Shown: positions 37,572 to 64,000 of the stretch, piece after piece
How positions within the stretch are numbered: position 1 is the stretch's first letter
Layout of the letters: each line of letters begins with the position of its first letter
Source of the DNA: Beaufortia kweichowensis
Lineage: Eukaryota > Chordata > Actinopteri > Cypriniformes > Gastromyzontidae
NCBI GenBank assembly: GCA_019155185.1
Contig: CM032798.1
Coordinates: 18,111,121 to 18,175,120 of the forward strand
Direction: 5' to 3'
Length of the DNA stretch: 64,000 bases
Made by a program: the position numbers and the translations under genes
The notes under the pieces: generated by a model
Seen by the model: the letters and a program-made list of their open reading frames with translations, nothing else
What the model was told of the DNA's origin: nothing
Database searches by the model: none

Positions 37572-38775
37572 AGGCGACACAACACTCATAAAAACCCGCA
37601 AACAGCAACAACCTCAAAATTTCAGTCTTGTCCCACTGTTTTAACCTCTTCCTCATCAAACCTTTGATCGAGAGTCACTGTTAAAGCTTGTGTGTTAAAA
37701 GATTTCTGCCTCCTATAATGGAGACGTGTGTCATTAGATTTGGACTCCCAAGTTGAGTGCAACCAATTTGTACTTTCATAATGAATCTATTTACTCTTTT
37801 GAAGCACTCGATTTACATTTGACAACTGGACTGCAATGCCTTTTTCAAAATGTAATTAAAACAACTTCGCAATTCTTTTGTAGAGTTGCGTTTTTCACAA
37901 CATGTTTTGTTTGCTTTATGAAATGCTGTTTTAATTTGAAACTGCATTAGACTAGATTTGATTTAGTGATTTGGGGAAAGAACATTTATAAATCTATGTG
38001 CAGGTTTTTTAGGACTGAAATTATATGAAGAAGAAAATTGTTATAAAACTTGGATTAAGAACACATCTGTTGGGAAGTTCAATACTTACATTGGAATTAT
38101 AATTTTATGCACAGAATTCCTGCACACTTTTATTATGATGCTAAAGCATTTCAACAAGGGGTACAGAACAAGAAACTCTAACTGCCATCCCCAAATATTA
38201 TGCTTAGTATGTACCTCTGAAGACAGGTTTTTAACCCATTCATTACCCACTCGTTTTTCATAAACTTTGTGATAATCCAAGGAGATTTTAAAAGATTTCT
38301 AGTCAAATATTATTTCAAGTTAATATTATAAAGGCAGATTTATTACCAGTTTACCAAATAAGCCTGGTGCAAATTACAGTAACGCTGCTTCTACTGTACC
38401 AACTCATCTGCTCTGTAACTACATTTAACACATGGTCACTTTTTTCTACAAAGCAATAGATCAACTGACTGAATATTCAGCTCAAAACTAGACTTGAACT
38501 GATTTCTAAAAAGGTTTGAAGTGAGATTTTGATCCATTCACTTGTGTTATACTAAGACAGGTTCTGGATTAGCCTAACTAATAAACTTTATGGGATGTTG
38601 GTTAATAGGACGAGCAGGATTTTTTATTGTCTGTCATTCCTGGATTGTAATTTTAAAAGATTACTGTGGGAGAAGAGACTGAAGATTTGAGGTTGACACA
38701 GTCTTGTTTTTGTAGTACAAACTATATGATGGGACTATTTTACAACTAACAAAATAAAACAAAACTTTGAATATG
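37572..38775 (+). other. pa2g4 3' UTR
   Basis: Non-coding, with AATAAA at 38580-38585 and 38753-38758. From 38776 to about 39350 I see only AT-rich sequence. Confidence 0.55.
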
Positions 38776-39358
38776 TTTTACTTTTAGACTGTCATTATTA
38801 AGGGTGAAAATTACACTCTATTTGTCATGCATTTGTATTGTATTTGTACAGTATGTATTTGGTATTTCATTTTAACTGTAAATAATCTAATAGGCTATAA
38901 TTAAGTTTAATAGCACTTTTTAACTTGGATATATACACTATATCTTGGATATATTACTACATTTACCAGCCATTCTTATATTTATTAGATTTTTATTAGA
39001 TTTTTTAGTTTATTTCTATGTTCCAATCAAGGTTAAAATGTGTGTAAAAACAGATATGTTTGTCTTAAAGGGAGATACTCTAATCCTAACCCAGTTATTG
39101 TTATTGATATTAAATATACAAACTTTATATTATATTAAAATATACAAAACCAACTTAAGGAAGAAAGTGTTATAATGATATACCCAAGTGTGACTGAAAG
39201 GATAATATTGATTTACAGCTTCAAACTTGATTTCTAACCGTGAACTTTTAGTTAATAAGTTTCAATTTCTTGCTGTAATAAAAGCAGTGGCGGGGTTATA
39301 TAAAACAATTTAGGGAGTGATGGTGACCAAAGAAAATAAGATTTCTGCTCACTCCTAA

Positions 39359-39372
39359 CCAGCAGGTGGCGC
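39359..39372 (+). promoter_or_regulatory. CTCF core motif between pa2g4 and cep20
   Basis: CCAGCAGGTGGCGC fits the CTCF core CCASYAGRKGGCRS at every position. It lies about 300 bases upstream of cep20. Binding is inferred. Confidence 0.5.
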
Positions 39373-39656
39373 CAATGCACCTAAAAACAGTCCGAGTCTC
39401 AGCTGGTCCGCTATTAAAAATCACGAGGAAGATTATATTCTAGTAACAAAATCAAGTGCAAAACAGAAAGAAGTTTCAGGGGGAATTCATCCATCATAAG
39501 TAAGATAGATGTGGTTCACTACTGTCCGTCGCTGGCACGGTTTAAACCACAGACGTCCAGAACGGTGTGGGAAAGCTAAGTAACAGACAACCATCTAACT
39601 GTGTGTAGTACGCGCCGCACTGACCTCTAACGGACGCGTCACAGAAGTACACAAGA

Positions 39657-39670
39657 GTTGCAATGGCAAC
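39657..39670 (+). promoter_or_regulatory. RFX X-box overlapping the cep20 start codon
   Basis: GTTGCAATGGCAAC is one base from the palindromic X-box GTTGCCATGGCAAC; the ATG of cep20 (39663-39665) lies inside it. RFX factors are known to drive ciliary and centrosomal genes through this motif. The region 39590-39690 is CpG-rich. Confidence 0.55.
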
Positions 39671-40909
39671 CATAACCGAGCTGAAAAGCGGTGAGTTCAA
39701 CAAACAAAAGATTATATACATTATGTCGTTGTATTATATACGTTTTTTGTGTACGTTTGATACGTTTGATTAATATAAAACCGATGTTTAAAGCACATGA
39801 TATGCCAAAATATCACCACTGGTGAACGTGGACGCTAACGTTACCTATCAGTTCATGTCACTGCTGTATGTTGTGTTGTGTAGCTGTAAGAGAGACACTG
39901 GAGGCCCGTGGGGTCCTCCAGCAGCTCAAGGCGAGGATCCGGGCGGAAGTGTTCAGCGCCCTGGATGATCAGAGCGTCCCGCGGCCGTCTCTCTCCCACG
40001 AGAACCTGCTGATCAATGAACTCATCCGAGAATACCTGCAGTTCAATAAATATCGATACACAGCCTCTGTGCTGACCGCAGGTGACCACATCAAACCACA
40101 CAAAATTGAACACTCATGCACTTATCAATCAGTTCATTTTTAAAGAATCATGGTCATTGTTTAAATCCTTAATAAAAATTCAGCATTGGGCTTGTCTATC
40201 AAATGTTCTTGTCTTGCAGAATCAGGTCAGCCTGAAGTTCCCCTGGACCGTCAGTTCATCGCCAATGAGCTTAATGTTGCTGAAGATTCAAATAGCAAAT
40301 CAGTGTAAGTATGATTTATCTTTAACACAATAAAACTATAAGTGCTTTACATCAGATTAACAAAATATCATAGCATGTATCATATGCATATCACAGTCAT
40401 TTGCGATAACATTGTCAGACTTGGACAATTCAATGCAAATGCCAACATTACCATTCAGTGAGGATTTATGTTTTAAGTTTTGACTGAAAATGTCACGTCC
40501 ATAACGCTGGAATTCCTGTTTATTGTTATGTACTGCAACGGTAAAACATGGGTGTTCATTTTCAGAAGTTGTACTGAGGATTTTTTTCCAAGAAAGAATA
40601 AGAAACATCAAAATAGGCGATACATTTTTTGGAGCTTGATGGCTCTTGGCACCCTTTAGTATAATTGTATAGAAAGTAGCAGTGTTCCAATGCCTTGTTA
40701 ATGATAATTCTCATTAAATATTGAAAAAATGCTTGTTTTGACAAATCTCTTGTTTGCTTTTTTGCATTGCAATGGTGTTTTTCAGGCCATTGCTGTACGG
40801 CTTGCTCCATCATTTCCTCAGCAGTAAGGATGAAAACAAGGGAAAAGTCTTATTGAGAGGCTCAGCAACGATTCCTGAGTCACACAGTCATCCAAATGCA
40901 GAGTCATAA
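39663..40909 (+). CDS. cep20: Cep20 (FOPNL/FOR20), LisH centrosomal protein
   Basis: Four coding exons: 39663-39690, 39884-40081, 40220-40304, 40786-40909 (stop TAA 40907-40909); 144 aa. It starts MATITELKS and contains LKARIRAEVFSALDD and a LisH dimerisation motif (ENLLINELIREYLQFNKYRY, about 46-65), then ESGQPEVPLDRQF, all matching human FOPNL. Known role: a centriolar satellite and basal body protein needed for ciliogenesis. It is shorter than human (174 aa): in the same frame a TGA follows the TAA, then a strong donor (gtgaga, 40919), and a candidate exon starting 40997 (after tttgcag) whose frame continues with HYSRANTRRRNSDHQ, resembling the lost human tail. myh11 follows on the same strand, as in human 16p13.11. 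Confidence 0.9.
40429..40520. repeat. Dispersed repeat family B, short end fragment
   Basis: Contains 'aagttttgactgaaaatgtca' type sequence shared with 8450 and 25940. It lies in cep20 intron 3. Confidence 0.5.
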
Positions 40910-43300
40910 CAGTGACAGGTGAGACAGAGAGGACAGATAAAATACACTGGATTTGAGTTTTATAACTCAGATCTGATGTACTTTTTGTGTTTGCAGCACT
41001 ACAGTAGAGCAAACACTCGCCGGAGGAACTCGGATCATCAGTTAAATGCTGTTTCTTTGTTAAAGTGGTCAAAATAATTTGGTTAGGTTACTGTGGTTTT
41101 TAGATTTTTTTTTAGGTACAGCAATTTTTCTCACTTTATGTGGATAGTTTAAGCAAATGTATGATGTTGTGTATCTTTTTTTTAAAACTCTACCATATTA
41201 AACTTACATTTGCAGTAAAACAACTTTAGCCTTGTTATTTTTCATGTTTGAACAACTGTATTGGTTTTTGTTATAAAAGAGCATACAAGATATTTTTTTG
41301 ATTTTACGAAACTGCATTTTGCACCTTTATTCTACATGTTATATTACAGTAGCCTATATACTTTGATTTTTACATCCACAATAAGATTCAACAATCCCCT
41401 TAAAAATGTGGCACCACAATTACAAATCTGCAGTTTTATTTCAAGATTATCTTAAGATAATTAAACAGGTTTTCTTCTTTTATTGCAAAAGTTGCTAAGA
41501 CAAGCCTGAGTCTTTTTGCTGAAATCCCAGGTACTTAAACTTACATTTTCAGCATTCTTTCAACTGGTTGTCATGAATCACTCTTTTCATCCAGTCAAAA
41601 CCGATCTGTCTTTGATAAAAGTTATTTGGACTATTCTTTTAAATACAAAAGGCTGTTAAAGTACATTTGTTTTTCCCAAACGTGATCCCTTTTGCATTTA
41701 TGTCTCAAGTCCATCCGATGCTCCCCAATGGTCAGTGTTGATTCAGTCATGTTGTACTATGTTTAGCTGTCCTTCACCTCCAAACAACCAAGCTTGCAAA
41801 TACTGTAAACACCATCGGTTGCCAAATTCTTCAAAATTCCTCACTGCCTTAAAAGGTAAGTCAATACTCACTGGATACTTTTCTTGATATGTTTAGCCTT
41901 TCACAAAGAAAAGGATGACAGATGAGGGGTAGGTAAACAATTTAAAGAGGTTCTTTCAATAAAAGTTTTCCTGTAAAAGTTATCATCACCCACTGATAGA
42001 TCATGTGAAACGCTTATATAAATATGAGCCGTTAAAATATTTGCTTGCTTTCCTGCTGCTCAGTTGGAACGGCATTCCAACAAGTATAGATATATCCAAA
42101 CGCACATGACCCTCAGAAATACAGTATAGTATGTACTTTACAATTCCTATAGTTACTGTAGTGTTGAGTTTTTCACATCACATATGTGTTATTTATAGTA
42201 CATTTTCGTTTAGTAAGGTCTTTTTGATCCGTATAACTAATGTAGGAAAAACTCTTAATGACCGAATCACTCTGCTTACTCCTAATGGCTTTACTCCAAA
42301 TGAGTTTTTGTCTCGGTCTCTCTGGAGACCATCTATTCGAACAGGCTGTACTTCTCTCAGCTTTAATCTAGCACATATTTCTTCTTCCCTCCTTAAGACA
42401 CAGATCTCATTCCCGAGAGAGAATCCTTCCATTCACTTACAACCAAATATCTAGACGTCAACAGGCGCTAAGTGTCTGTCTGTTGTAATTTCTGTCCTAT
42501 GTCACAAACAATTTAGTCCTTTTTTGTCCTTTTTTATTTAGTCATTTTTATCCAGGGAGCCGGGGCCTCAACTAACTTCAAAGGGGGACTTAAGATGTCT
42601 TAAAATTACTTAAAATAAGACTAAATAAGTTCATGATGAAGCGCTAGCCTCAGATACCTTATTGCTTTTATACATTTTATAAAATTCATCAATGCAAATT
42701 TAATAAAGTAAAATCACTAAAAGTCTTTCTTTTGGTGTAAAAAACAGTCCCTGAGTGACAGGAACATTAGGTAATGCTCTCATACCTGTGCTCTATCATG
42801 AATGAAACACTTACACAACTATTGTCCAATTATACCTTCTGAAATAAATAATACTGCTGACGGCTATAATATGTAGTTGTCCCATATACTGTAAATGATA
42901 ATATATGACCCTGCCTGTGAAAACCCAGCTAAAGTCATTTTTTTGTGATTTACTTCTAATTAGTTAATTCTGTGAAAATATTACCTTGATACCTTATAGT
43001 GATGTTTATAGGTTAAATCAAACTTTGGTTTTCACAGACTGGTTTTCACAAACCTTTTCTCAAACATTTATCGTTTCTCTTACAGCACGAGCAGGTGTAA
43101 TACCTCACGTTCCTTAATTGGTGTGTGAGTCTCTGTCCGGCCTGATAGTTTGCAGCTACTCAGAGGTTTATTGTTGGTGAGTAAACATTGGAGAGATATC
43201 CCAATGAATGCCTATTTGTCTTAACAATGACACTGCCATTGCACCATATTTAGTCACTCGTCCAAGTCTTTTGGTGTTACCTTCTAAACACAGAAAACAG
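40910..43300. other. cep20 3' flank and cep20-myh11 spacer
   Basis: A probable noncoding or relic last exon of cep20 starts at 40997, and an ATTAAA signal is at 41197-41202. The rest is AT-rich and open frames are short and lack family resemblance. No RNA gene or named repeat is recognised. Confidence 0.5.
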
Positions 43301-43326
43301 GCCTGATTCCAGGCAGACCCCATTGT

Positions 43327-43617
43327 CCTTATATGGCACAACAGAAGGTCGCTGCATCTGCTCGTGTCTCTCTCTCTCTCTCGTTCTCTCACTCTCACCG
43401 TACACCATCCCTTCATCTGTCTCCGAGCTCTCCGCCTCCCTCGCTTTCCTTCGCACGTTTGATGCTGACCAGTGACAGAGTCGCTGCTCTGTCTGCAGAC
43501 CTTGTTTTCTCCTCCATCTCTCTTGGACCGCTGCAAGGCCTCAAGGCATGCCAGCCACGGTCCTGTTCCCTGGAAACATGATTTACTGGATGCAATGGGA
43601 GGTTGTCCTTATATAGG
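43327..43617 (+). promoter_or_regulatory. myh11 upstream CArG elements
   Basis: A perfect CArG box CCTTATATGG at 43327-43336 and a CArG-like CCTTATATAGG at 43607-43617, about 1.55 and 1.27 kb upstream of the presumed start. Known: mammalian MYH11 needs two SRF-bound CArG boxes roughly 1-1.3 kb upstream. A TC-rich stretch (about 43367-43400) lies between them. Confidence 0.55.
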
Positions 43618-43762
43618 AAGTTTCATTAGATAGCAGGGAACGTTGTGGGAATAGGGAGGACGGAATGTGATGTGCGTAACGATAACGGTCCCAAAAAGGA
43701 TCTCTGGGGGATTTGCCTCGTCTAGATGTAGTGTATAGCATGTAAGCTAGGGAATCTCCCCT

Positions 43763-43797
<35 letters not shown>
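43763..43797. repeat. CT and CTTT simple repeat
   Basis: CT dinucleotides followed by TTTC units, upstream of myh11. Confidence 0.9.
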
Positions 43798-43798
<1 letters not shown>

Positions 43799-44792
43799 AC
43801 CATGTACTGTATGTTTGGGGTTTCTAGTTTGATAAGCAACACTTGGCCTTCTTGGGTAGGGAAAGGTGATGGCGTCACACAGCCAACTATGGTTAAGACT
43901 GTGGAATCAAGATTGTAATTTTTAAATGCCTCTGTAATGTAGCGTGTGATGTATAGAAGAGATCGGGGTTGGTTATAACATGGGAAAGCTGTCAAAGGGC
44001 TTTATCTCAGTTACATGTGTTTTCTTTATTAGTTTGTGTGTTGTTTTTAATTAAAAAAAACATTTCAAATTAAGCTGTTAGGTACAAAGTAAAACTACAA
44101 TGACATACATTTAGACAAGAGTCAACTAAGGTATATAATGAAGGTCTTTTTTCAATGAAAGACTCAGGTCGGGGCAAGTTGTCTCATGTTATGCATCCAT
44201 ACAATTTATAATTTAATATTTGATATTAAATAGACCTTCATTATAAACAATGGCAATTTGATATTTTTCATTTTGTCATGAATTGTTTTGTATTTATAAT
44301 TGTTTTACTGTTTGAATACTGCATAGAAGCCAACAACATGCCCCACTATTAACTCTTTATTCAGATCGTATTTGTTTTCTGCCACTAAATTGTTAATCAT
44401 ACCGATGATTAAATATGGTAAGTTCAAAACAGTAGTTTTAGGTATCCAAATGGGAAATAAAATAAAATTTATATAATAAAGGAAATAATATTACAACATG
44501 CAAAAAAAAATGATATATTACAAATTTACAAAATGTACATTTTCTTTGTTCACTTGACATTTTTATCTACCCAGGTTGACTTGCACAGATGACAAGGTGG
44601 GTCTCCAGAAATACTTAATTATTTATAAAATATAACACAAGCTTTATTAATTTAATCGTTACTGCTTTTTTATTTTTTTTAAAGTCTCTTTCGTCCTGTA
44701 AGTGTTTCTCATTGTATTCTGTACGTAACAGGGCTTTTAAACACATGCGCAGCCTTTCCCTGTCACTCATCCGCACCGTCTGAACGCGCTGG

Positions 44793-44963
44793 CCAATCAC
44801 AGCGGGGCTCGCCTGGTCGGCCCCGCCCCCTCCACGCGCAGCGCGTTTAAATGATGTTCTCACATTTTTCAGTGTAATTTGGACTGTTCGTATTTGGAGT
44901 ATCTCTCTGTGTCAGGACTCTCCAAAGCCTAACTCTCCAAATCACACCCTTCTCATCTGATTT
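44793..44963 (+). promoter_or_regulatory. myh11 core promoter and noncoding exon 1
   Basis: CCAAT at 44793-44797, a GC box (CCCCGCCCCC) at 44821-44830, a TTTAAA element at 44846-44851, and then a putative start near 44876. The noncoding exon ends at 44963 before donor gtgagt. It splices to the acceptor at 48304, 21 bases before the start codon. Exon 1 is noncoding in mammalian MYH11 too. Confidence 0.6.
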
Positions 44964-45490
44964 GTGAGTATGCATTGATTTTAACGACCTTATCTATAAT
45001 AATTCACAATTTTGTATGCAGTTTTTTGGTTATGCTTGACTGATGCTTTGTAGATATGTAAATAACCATGACTGCATGTGATTGTATGCACTGTCAAGTG
45101 TGAAATGTCGTGTGGGTTTTCACTGCAGCTTTCGAGAATTGATTTTTATTTATGTTATTTCATGCTGTCATTGAATAATCCGTAAGTTTATTATTGCAAA
45201 GCAGCCCTACAGATAATGCATTCGAGAACAGACAGTAGAGACATAAGAAAAATAGTATTAAAAAGAAATGATACGAAAAGTGAAATGATAAAAAAGTACA
45301 TATAATACATGGTATATGTATAACAACACTATACTGTAGTACTTATATGAGCTGTGAAAGAATAAAACAGGGACCTGTCCACCCCCTCTTATCTGAAAGT
45401 TAGACTTCAGCAGTCTGTCATAGGAAATGGTTGAAAGTGAGCAGACTGAGAAACGCAATGAGCTTGACAAACCAAAGTGTTTCCTGTTCT

Positions 45491-45500
45491 CCAAATATGG
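45491..45500 (+). promoter_or_regulatory. CArG box in myh11 intron 1
   Basis: CCAAATATGG, a perfect CC(A/T)6GG match, about 0.6 kb into the gene. Confidence 0.45.
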
Positions 45501-45731
45501 TTGTCAAATGCAGCTTTCTGTTGAAGCTTGTGGTGAACAGTAGACATTGTCATCTGACAGTCCTCTCATTTTCCACTGACGTGATATGACATGTAAAGAC
45601 AGACAACACGGACGACAGCGTGATAAAGTCAGTCTAAAAATGAAAGAAGTTCATTCTCATGTCATCATTTATCCAAGAATTGCTTGACCAGTAGCGCTGC
45701 AGACTTACAGTTGATTGTGAATGTAGGGAAT

Positions 45732-46006
45732 TTAAAGGGATAGATCACCTGATAATAACAATTCTGTCATCATGTCACCCTCATGTCATTCAAAACCTGT
45801 ATTTGACACAGTGAAACACAAAAGAAGATATTTTGAGAAATGTCTCAGTGGTTTTGTGTTCATACAATGAAAGTTTGGTTATCAAAATTCTTTAAAATGT
45901 CTTCTTTTGTGTTCTGCAGAAGAAAGAAAGTCATACAGATTTGGAATGACATGAGGGTGAATAAATGATGAATGCATTTTCATTTGTAGGTGAACTATCC
46001 CTTTAA
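45732..46006. repeat. Foldback MITE, copy 7 (myh11 intron 1)
   Basis: Left ttaaagggatagatcacc and right aggtgaactatccctttaa are both present, with the shared core 'gtgttctgcagaagaaagaa'. Confidence 0.85.
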
Positions 46007-46924
46007 GTGTGCCTGTATCATCTCTGGTCTAAACTGTTTTGTTGCTTTGGACATTTTAAAATGAAAACACAAAAAATGAAGAAAATAAAGGTTAAAACAG
46101 AAGTTAGTTTTAATTAAGCATGATTAAAAGGAAGTTGGTAATGTTGAGGTTAGATTTGACCAGTTTGCTTGTATAGTAGGATTATCGTTGTGCTTCTCTG
46201 TATTTGCCCTATTACTTCTCTTCAGCTTTATTTTAAAGTGCACTGTATAATAGTTTACTAGTCCACTCTTATCGAACCCTTAACACATCTTTTTGCAGAA
46301 ATAACAATTTAATAGTCCCTAATGACACCATGATGTTTAACATACACAATCTAGGAAGCAATATATCTGGAATATATTGTCATGCAAACAGCTTTAATGT
46401 CGTTCCTGTTAACCTCACATGTCCATCTATCATAATAAAATGTTAATAAAAGAAGCTGAAATGACACAGCTGCTTATGAGGAAGGAAAAGCAGATGGGCT
46501 GGAATGAGAAAATGATGAGGAGGAGTGCAGAAGAGAGGAGGAAACCTTTCACAGGACCAGGGGTCACAAAAATCCATCCACACCACAAACGGTCACATGA
46601 TCATCTGGGCTTTAGGCCCACTTTACCGTGTGCCAAGGATTCTTATAAAAACTGCCTTTGTACTCTAATGATAAAAACTACTTTTATGTCAAACAAAACA
46701 TTATCTTAAGTTATTATATAGAGTTTTGGATGGTCTGTTTGTGTTTTAGCACAAGTGAAACTGATGCTGAAATGAAGATGAAATGAAAACGGAGGCGACA
46801 GGGTTAAAATTATAGAGATCAGGCTTAAAGGTCTGTGAATTTTTTTACAAGACATGGGAAGTTCTCTCTTTTAATTAAATCAGCTTATCATAGAAAAACT
46901 TTGTTTGTTTGTCTTGCCCCCAAG

Positions 46925-46934
46925 CCATTAAAGG
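46925..46934 (+). promoter_or_regulatory. CArG box in myh11 intron 1
   Basis: CCATTAAAGG, a perfect CC(A/T)6GG match, about 2 kb into the gene. Confidence 0.45.
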
Positions 46935-47344
46935 GCGTTTAAATGACCCTTTTTCCTCTGTTGTGTTTTCGTGGGCCGATTTTGTCATCATTAAGTCAGA
47001 AGAATGTGCGTTTCACCAAACAATGGTGGAGAAAGGTTGCGCTTGTAAATATGCTTTTCACAAAATATTTTAACATCATAATGCTTTAGTTTTTTTTATG
47101 AATCTTCAGTTTTTTATTGATGGTAACTTGTGAAAGAAAGTTAGCTGGTTAGGGTTTGATTTATCAGAATTATATTATATCCTGGCTGACTATACAGAAC
47201 GGTTCCTCTTTGTCCTCACTTATCAGCATATTAAACTCATCTAGTTGTCTGTGTTTTGTCTGTCCGTCTGATACACAACGCTAGATTTCTACAGTATGTA
47301 CATTAAGCATTTTAAGCATCATACAAGTTTGTGCTTTATGATGT

Positions 47345-47450
47345 AGAGGAAACTCACAACAGCAGCACAGAGGTCATGGGTTTGAATCCCAAGGAACAAA
47401 CATGCTGCTTTAAAAAAATGTAAACCTTGAACGCAGTTGACTCTGTCCAT
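47345..47450 (+). repeat. tRNA-derived SINE relic
   Basis: Contains 'gggtttgaatccca', a Pol III B-box-like run, followed by 'aggaacaaacatgctg' as in fish tRNA-derived SINEs. The A box and the 3' tail are not clear, so it is a decayed fragment rather than a tRNA gene. Confidence 0.5.
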
Positions 47451-47689
47451 ATATAAAAAAACAAGCTTTAAAAATAATTGCCCATTCTTCACCTACTAGA
47501 CTTGCATTGGGCTGTTTGACCATATACAGTCAAGGTTTTAAATTTGATTATTTTAAGTAGATTGGCGCAGGTTCTGTGATGTTTTCCAAAATTGCTTAAA
47601 AACTCTAAAGCTGCTGCACCTGCCGCTTGACAACTGTACTGTACAATATCCTTAGATAAACTTCCCTTTACCAAGCCAACAGAGGAAGA

Positions 47690-47900
47690 GAAGGGTGGGG
47701 GAAGCCACAGGAAAATGAGACCCCCCCGGCCCCTGACCGTCCCTGCCTACTGTTATCATTTTGGAGTAAACTGCGAGTCCGGCTGGAGGCATACTATTCC
47801 CTATATGGGCTTTGTTTGGGAGTTCACTTGCTTGTGCTGTTTAGGTCGACAGATCGTCTACTGCTTAGAAAGAAGCCTTATATGGTCATTACAGCACGGG
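47690..47900 (+). promoter_or_regulatory. GC-rich intronic block with CArG boxes, candidate myh11 enhancer
   Basis: A GC-rich island in AT-rich intron 1. It holds a CArG variant CCCTATATGG (47799-47808) and a perfect CCTTATATGG (47876-47885). An intronic CArG in the first intron is known to be needed for mammalian MYH11 expression in smooth muscle. Enhancer function here is inferred. Confidence 0.55.
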
Positions 47901-48325
47901 ACCATAGCCGAGTTACTAAAGTAATGAAAAAAACAGCGTTTATTGATTATCACATGATTTTATTTGCTTTGCATATTCAGACTGTACTGTTTGAGGAATT
48001 GTGGTGGAAAAACATGTGTTTGTCTTGTTTTCATCTTCATAGGTGATGGTGTGCTTTGTGACTTATGCAATGCTTGTTTAGGAAAGAGCTTGTTTGATAA
48101 ACTTTGCACAAAAATCTTCCATAATATTTGGCTAATCTTAGGGACTGAATGTTTCATTTCGTGCCATTTGGATAGGTTAGCATTATAACTTCTTTAAACA
48201 CAAAATTTATTAGCTACAAATTGTTTTACTCAAATTATACAATCTATAGCAGAGAGCTTTAGTGTTGTCCTGCTCAACTGTGTGTTTTCCTCTCCTCTCT
48301 GCAGTTGTCCTAACCCAACACCAAG

Positions 48326-64000
<15,675 letters not shown>

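Noticed and set aside
42131..42454. 107-codon frame in the cep20-myh11 spacer
   Set aside because: No recognisable domain and an overlapping minus-strand frame of equal quality; likely chance.
46419..46709. 96-codon open frame in myh11 intron 1
   Set aside because: No family resemblance, no promoter or splice context, and composition like the surrounding intron.
47363..47400. Possible tRNA gene (B-box-like gggtttgaatccca)
   Set aside because: No A box, no cloverleaf arms; better explained as a SINE relic.

Overview
The window is vertebrate nuclear DNA: intron-rich, AT-rich, and full of short dispersed repeats. The best guess is a cypriniform (carp-like) fish. The reasons are several palindromic foldback MITEs with the termini TTAAAGGGATAGTTCACCC / GGGTGAACTATCCCTTTAA, long CT/GA and GATA microsatellites, and compact multi-exon genes whose exon phases match the human orthologues. 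Species cannot be fixed from the sequence.

Layout: (1) 321-894 (+), the last two exons of ccdc65/DRC2, an axonemal dynein regulatory subunit. (2) 2149-4329 (-), fkbp11, a six-exon ER prolyl isomerase. (3) 7509-9330 (+), arf3, a class I ARF GTPase, with a TCTCGCGAGA promoter element near 5760 and a long 3' UTR. (4) 13929-30416 (+), erbb3, a 28-exon neuregulin receptor with a pseudokinase domain. (5) 32147-37571 (+), pa2g4/EBP1, the ErbB3-binding protein, 13 exons. (6) 39663-40909 (+), cep20/FOPNL, a LisH centrosomal and ciliary protein. (7) 44876 to beyond 64000 (+), myh11, the smooth-muscle myosin heavy chain; its noncoding exon 1, motor domain and about the first half of the rod are present.

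All exon boundaries were read by hand and checked for reading phase. The gene order joins three blocks: ccdc65-fkbp11-arf3 (human 12q13.12), erbb3-pa2g4 (12q13.2) and cep20-myh11 (16p13.11). The receptor ErbB3 and its partner EBP1 lie about 1.7 kb apart on the same strand.

No bacterial, viral or unknown multi-gene system is present. The points most worth checking are: a 27-nt alternative exon in myh11 matching the mammalian SM-B loop-1 insert; paired loss of both cysteines of one ErbB3 domain I disulfide; an erbb3 transmembrane exon that is in frame only through a second acceptor 14 nt downstream, or else carries a one-base deletion; a CArG-box cluster around the myh11 promoter and intron 1; an RFX X-box overlapping the cep20 start codon; and in-frame stops that shorten the Cep20 tail.
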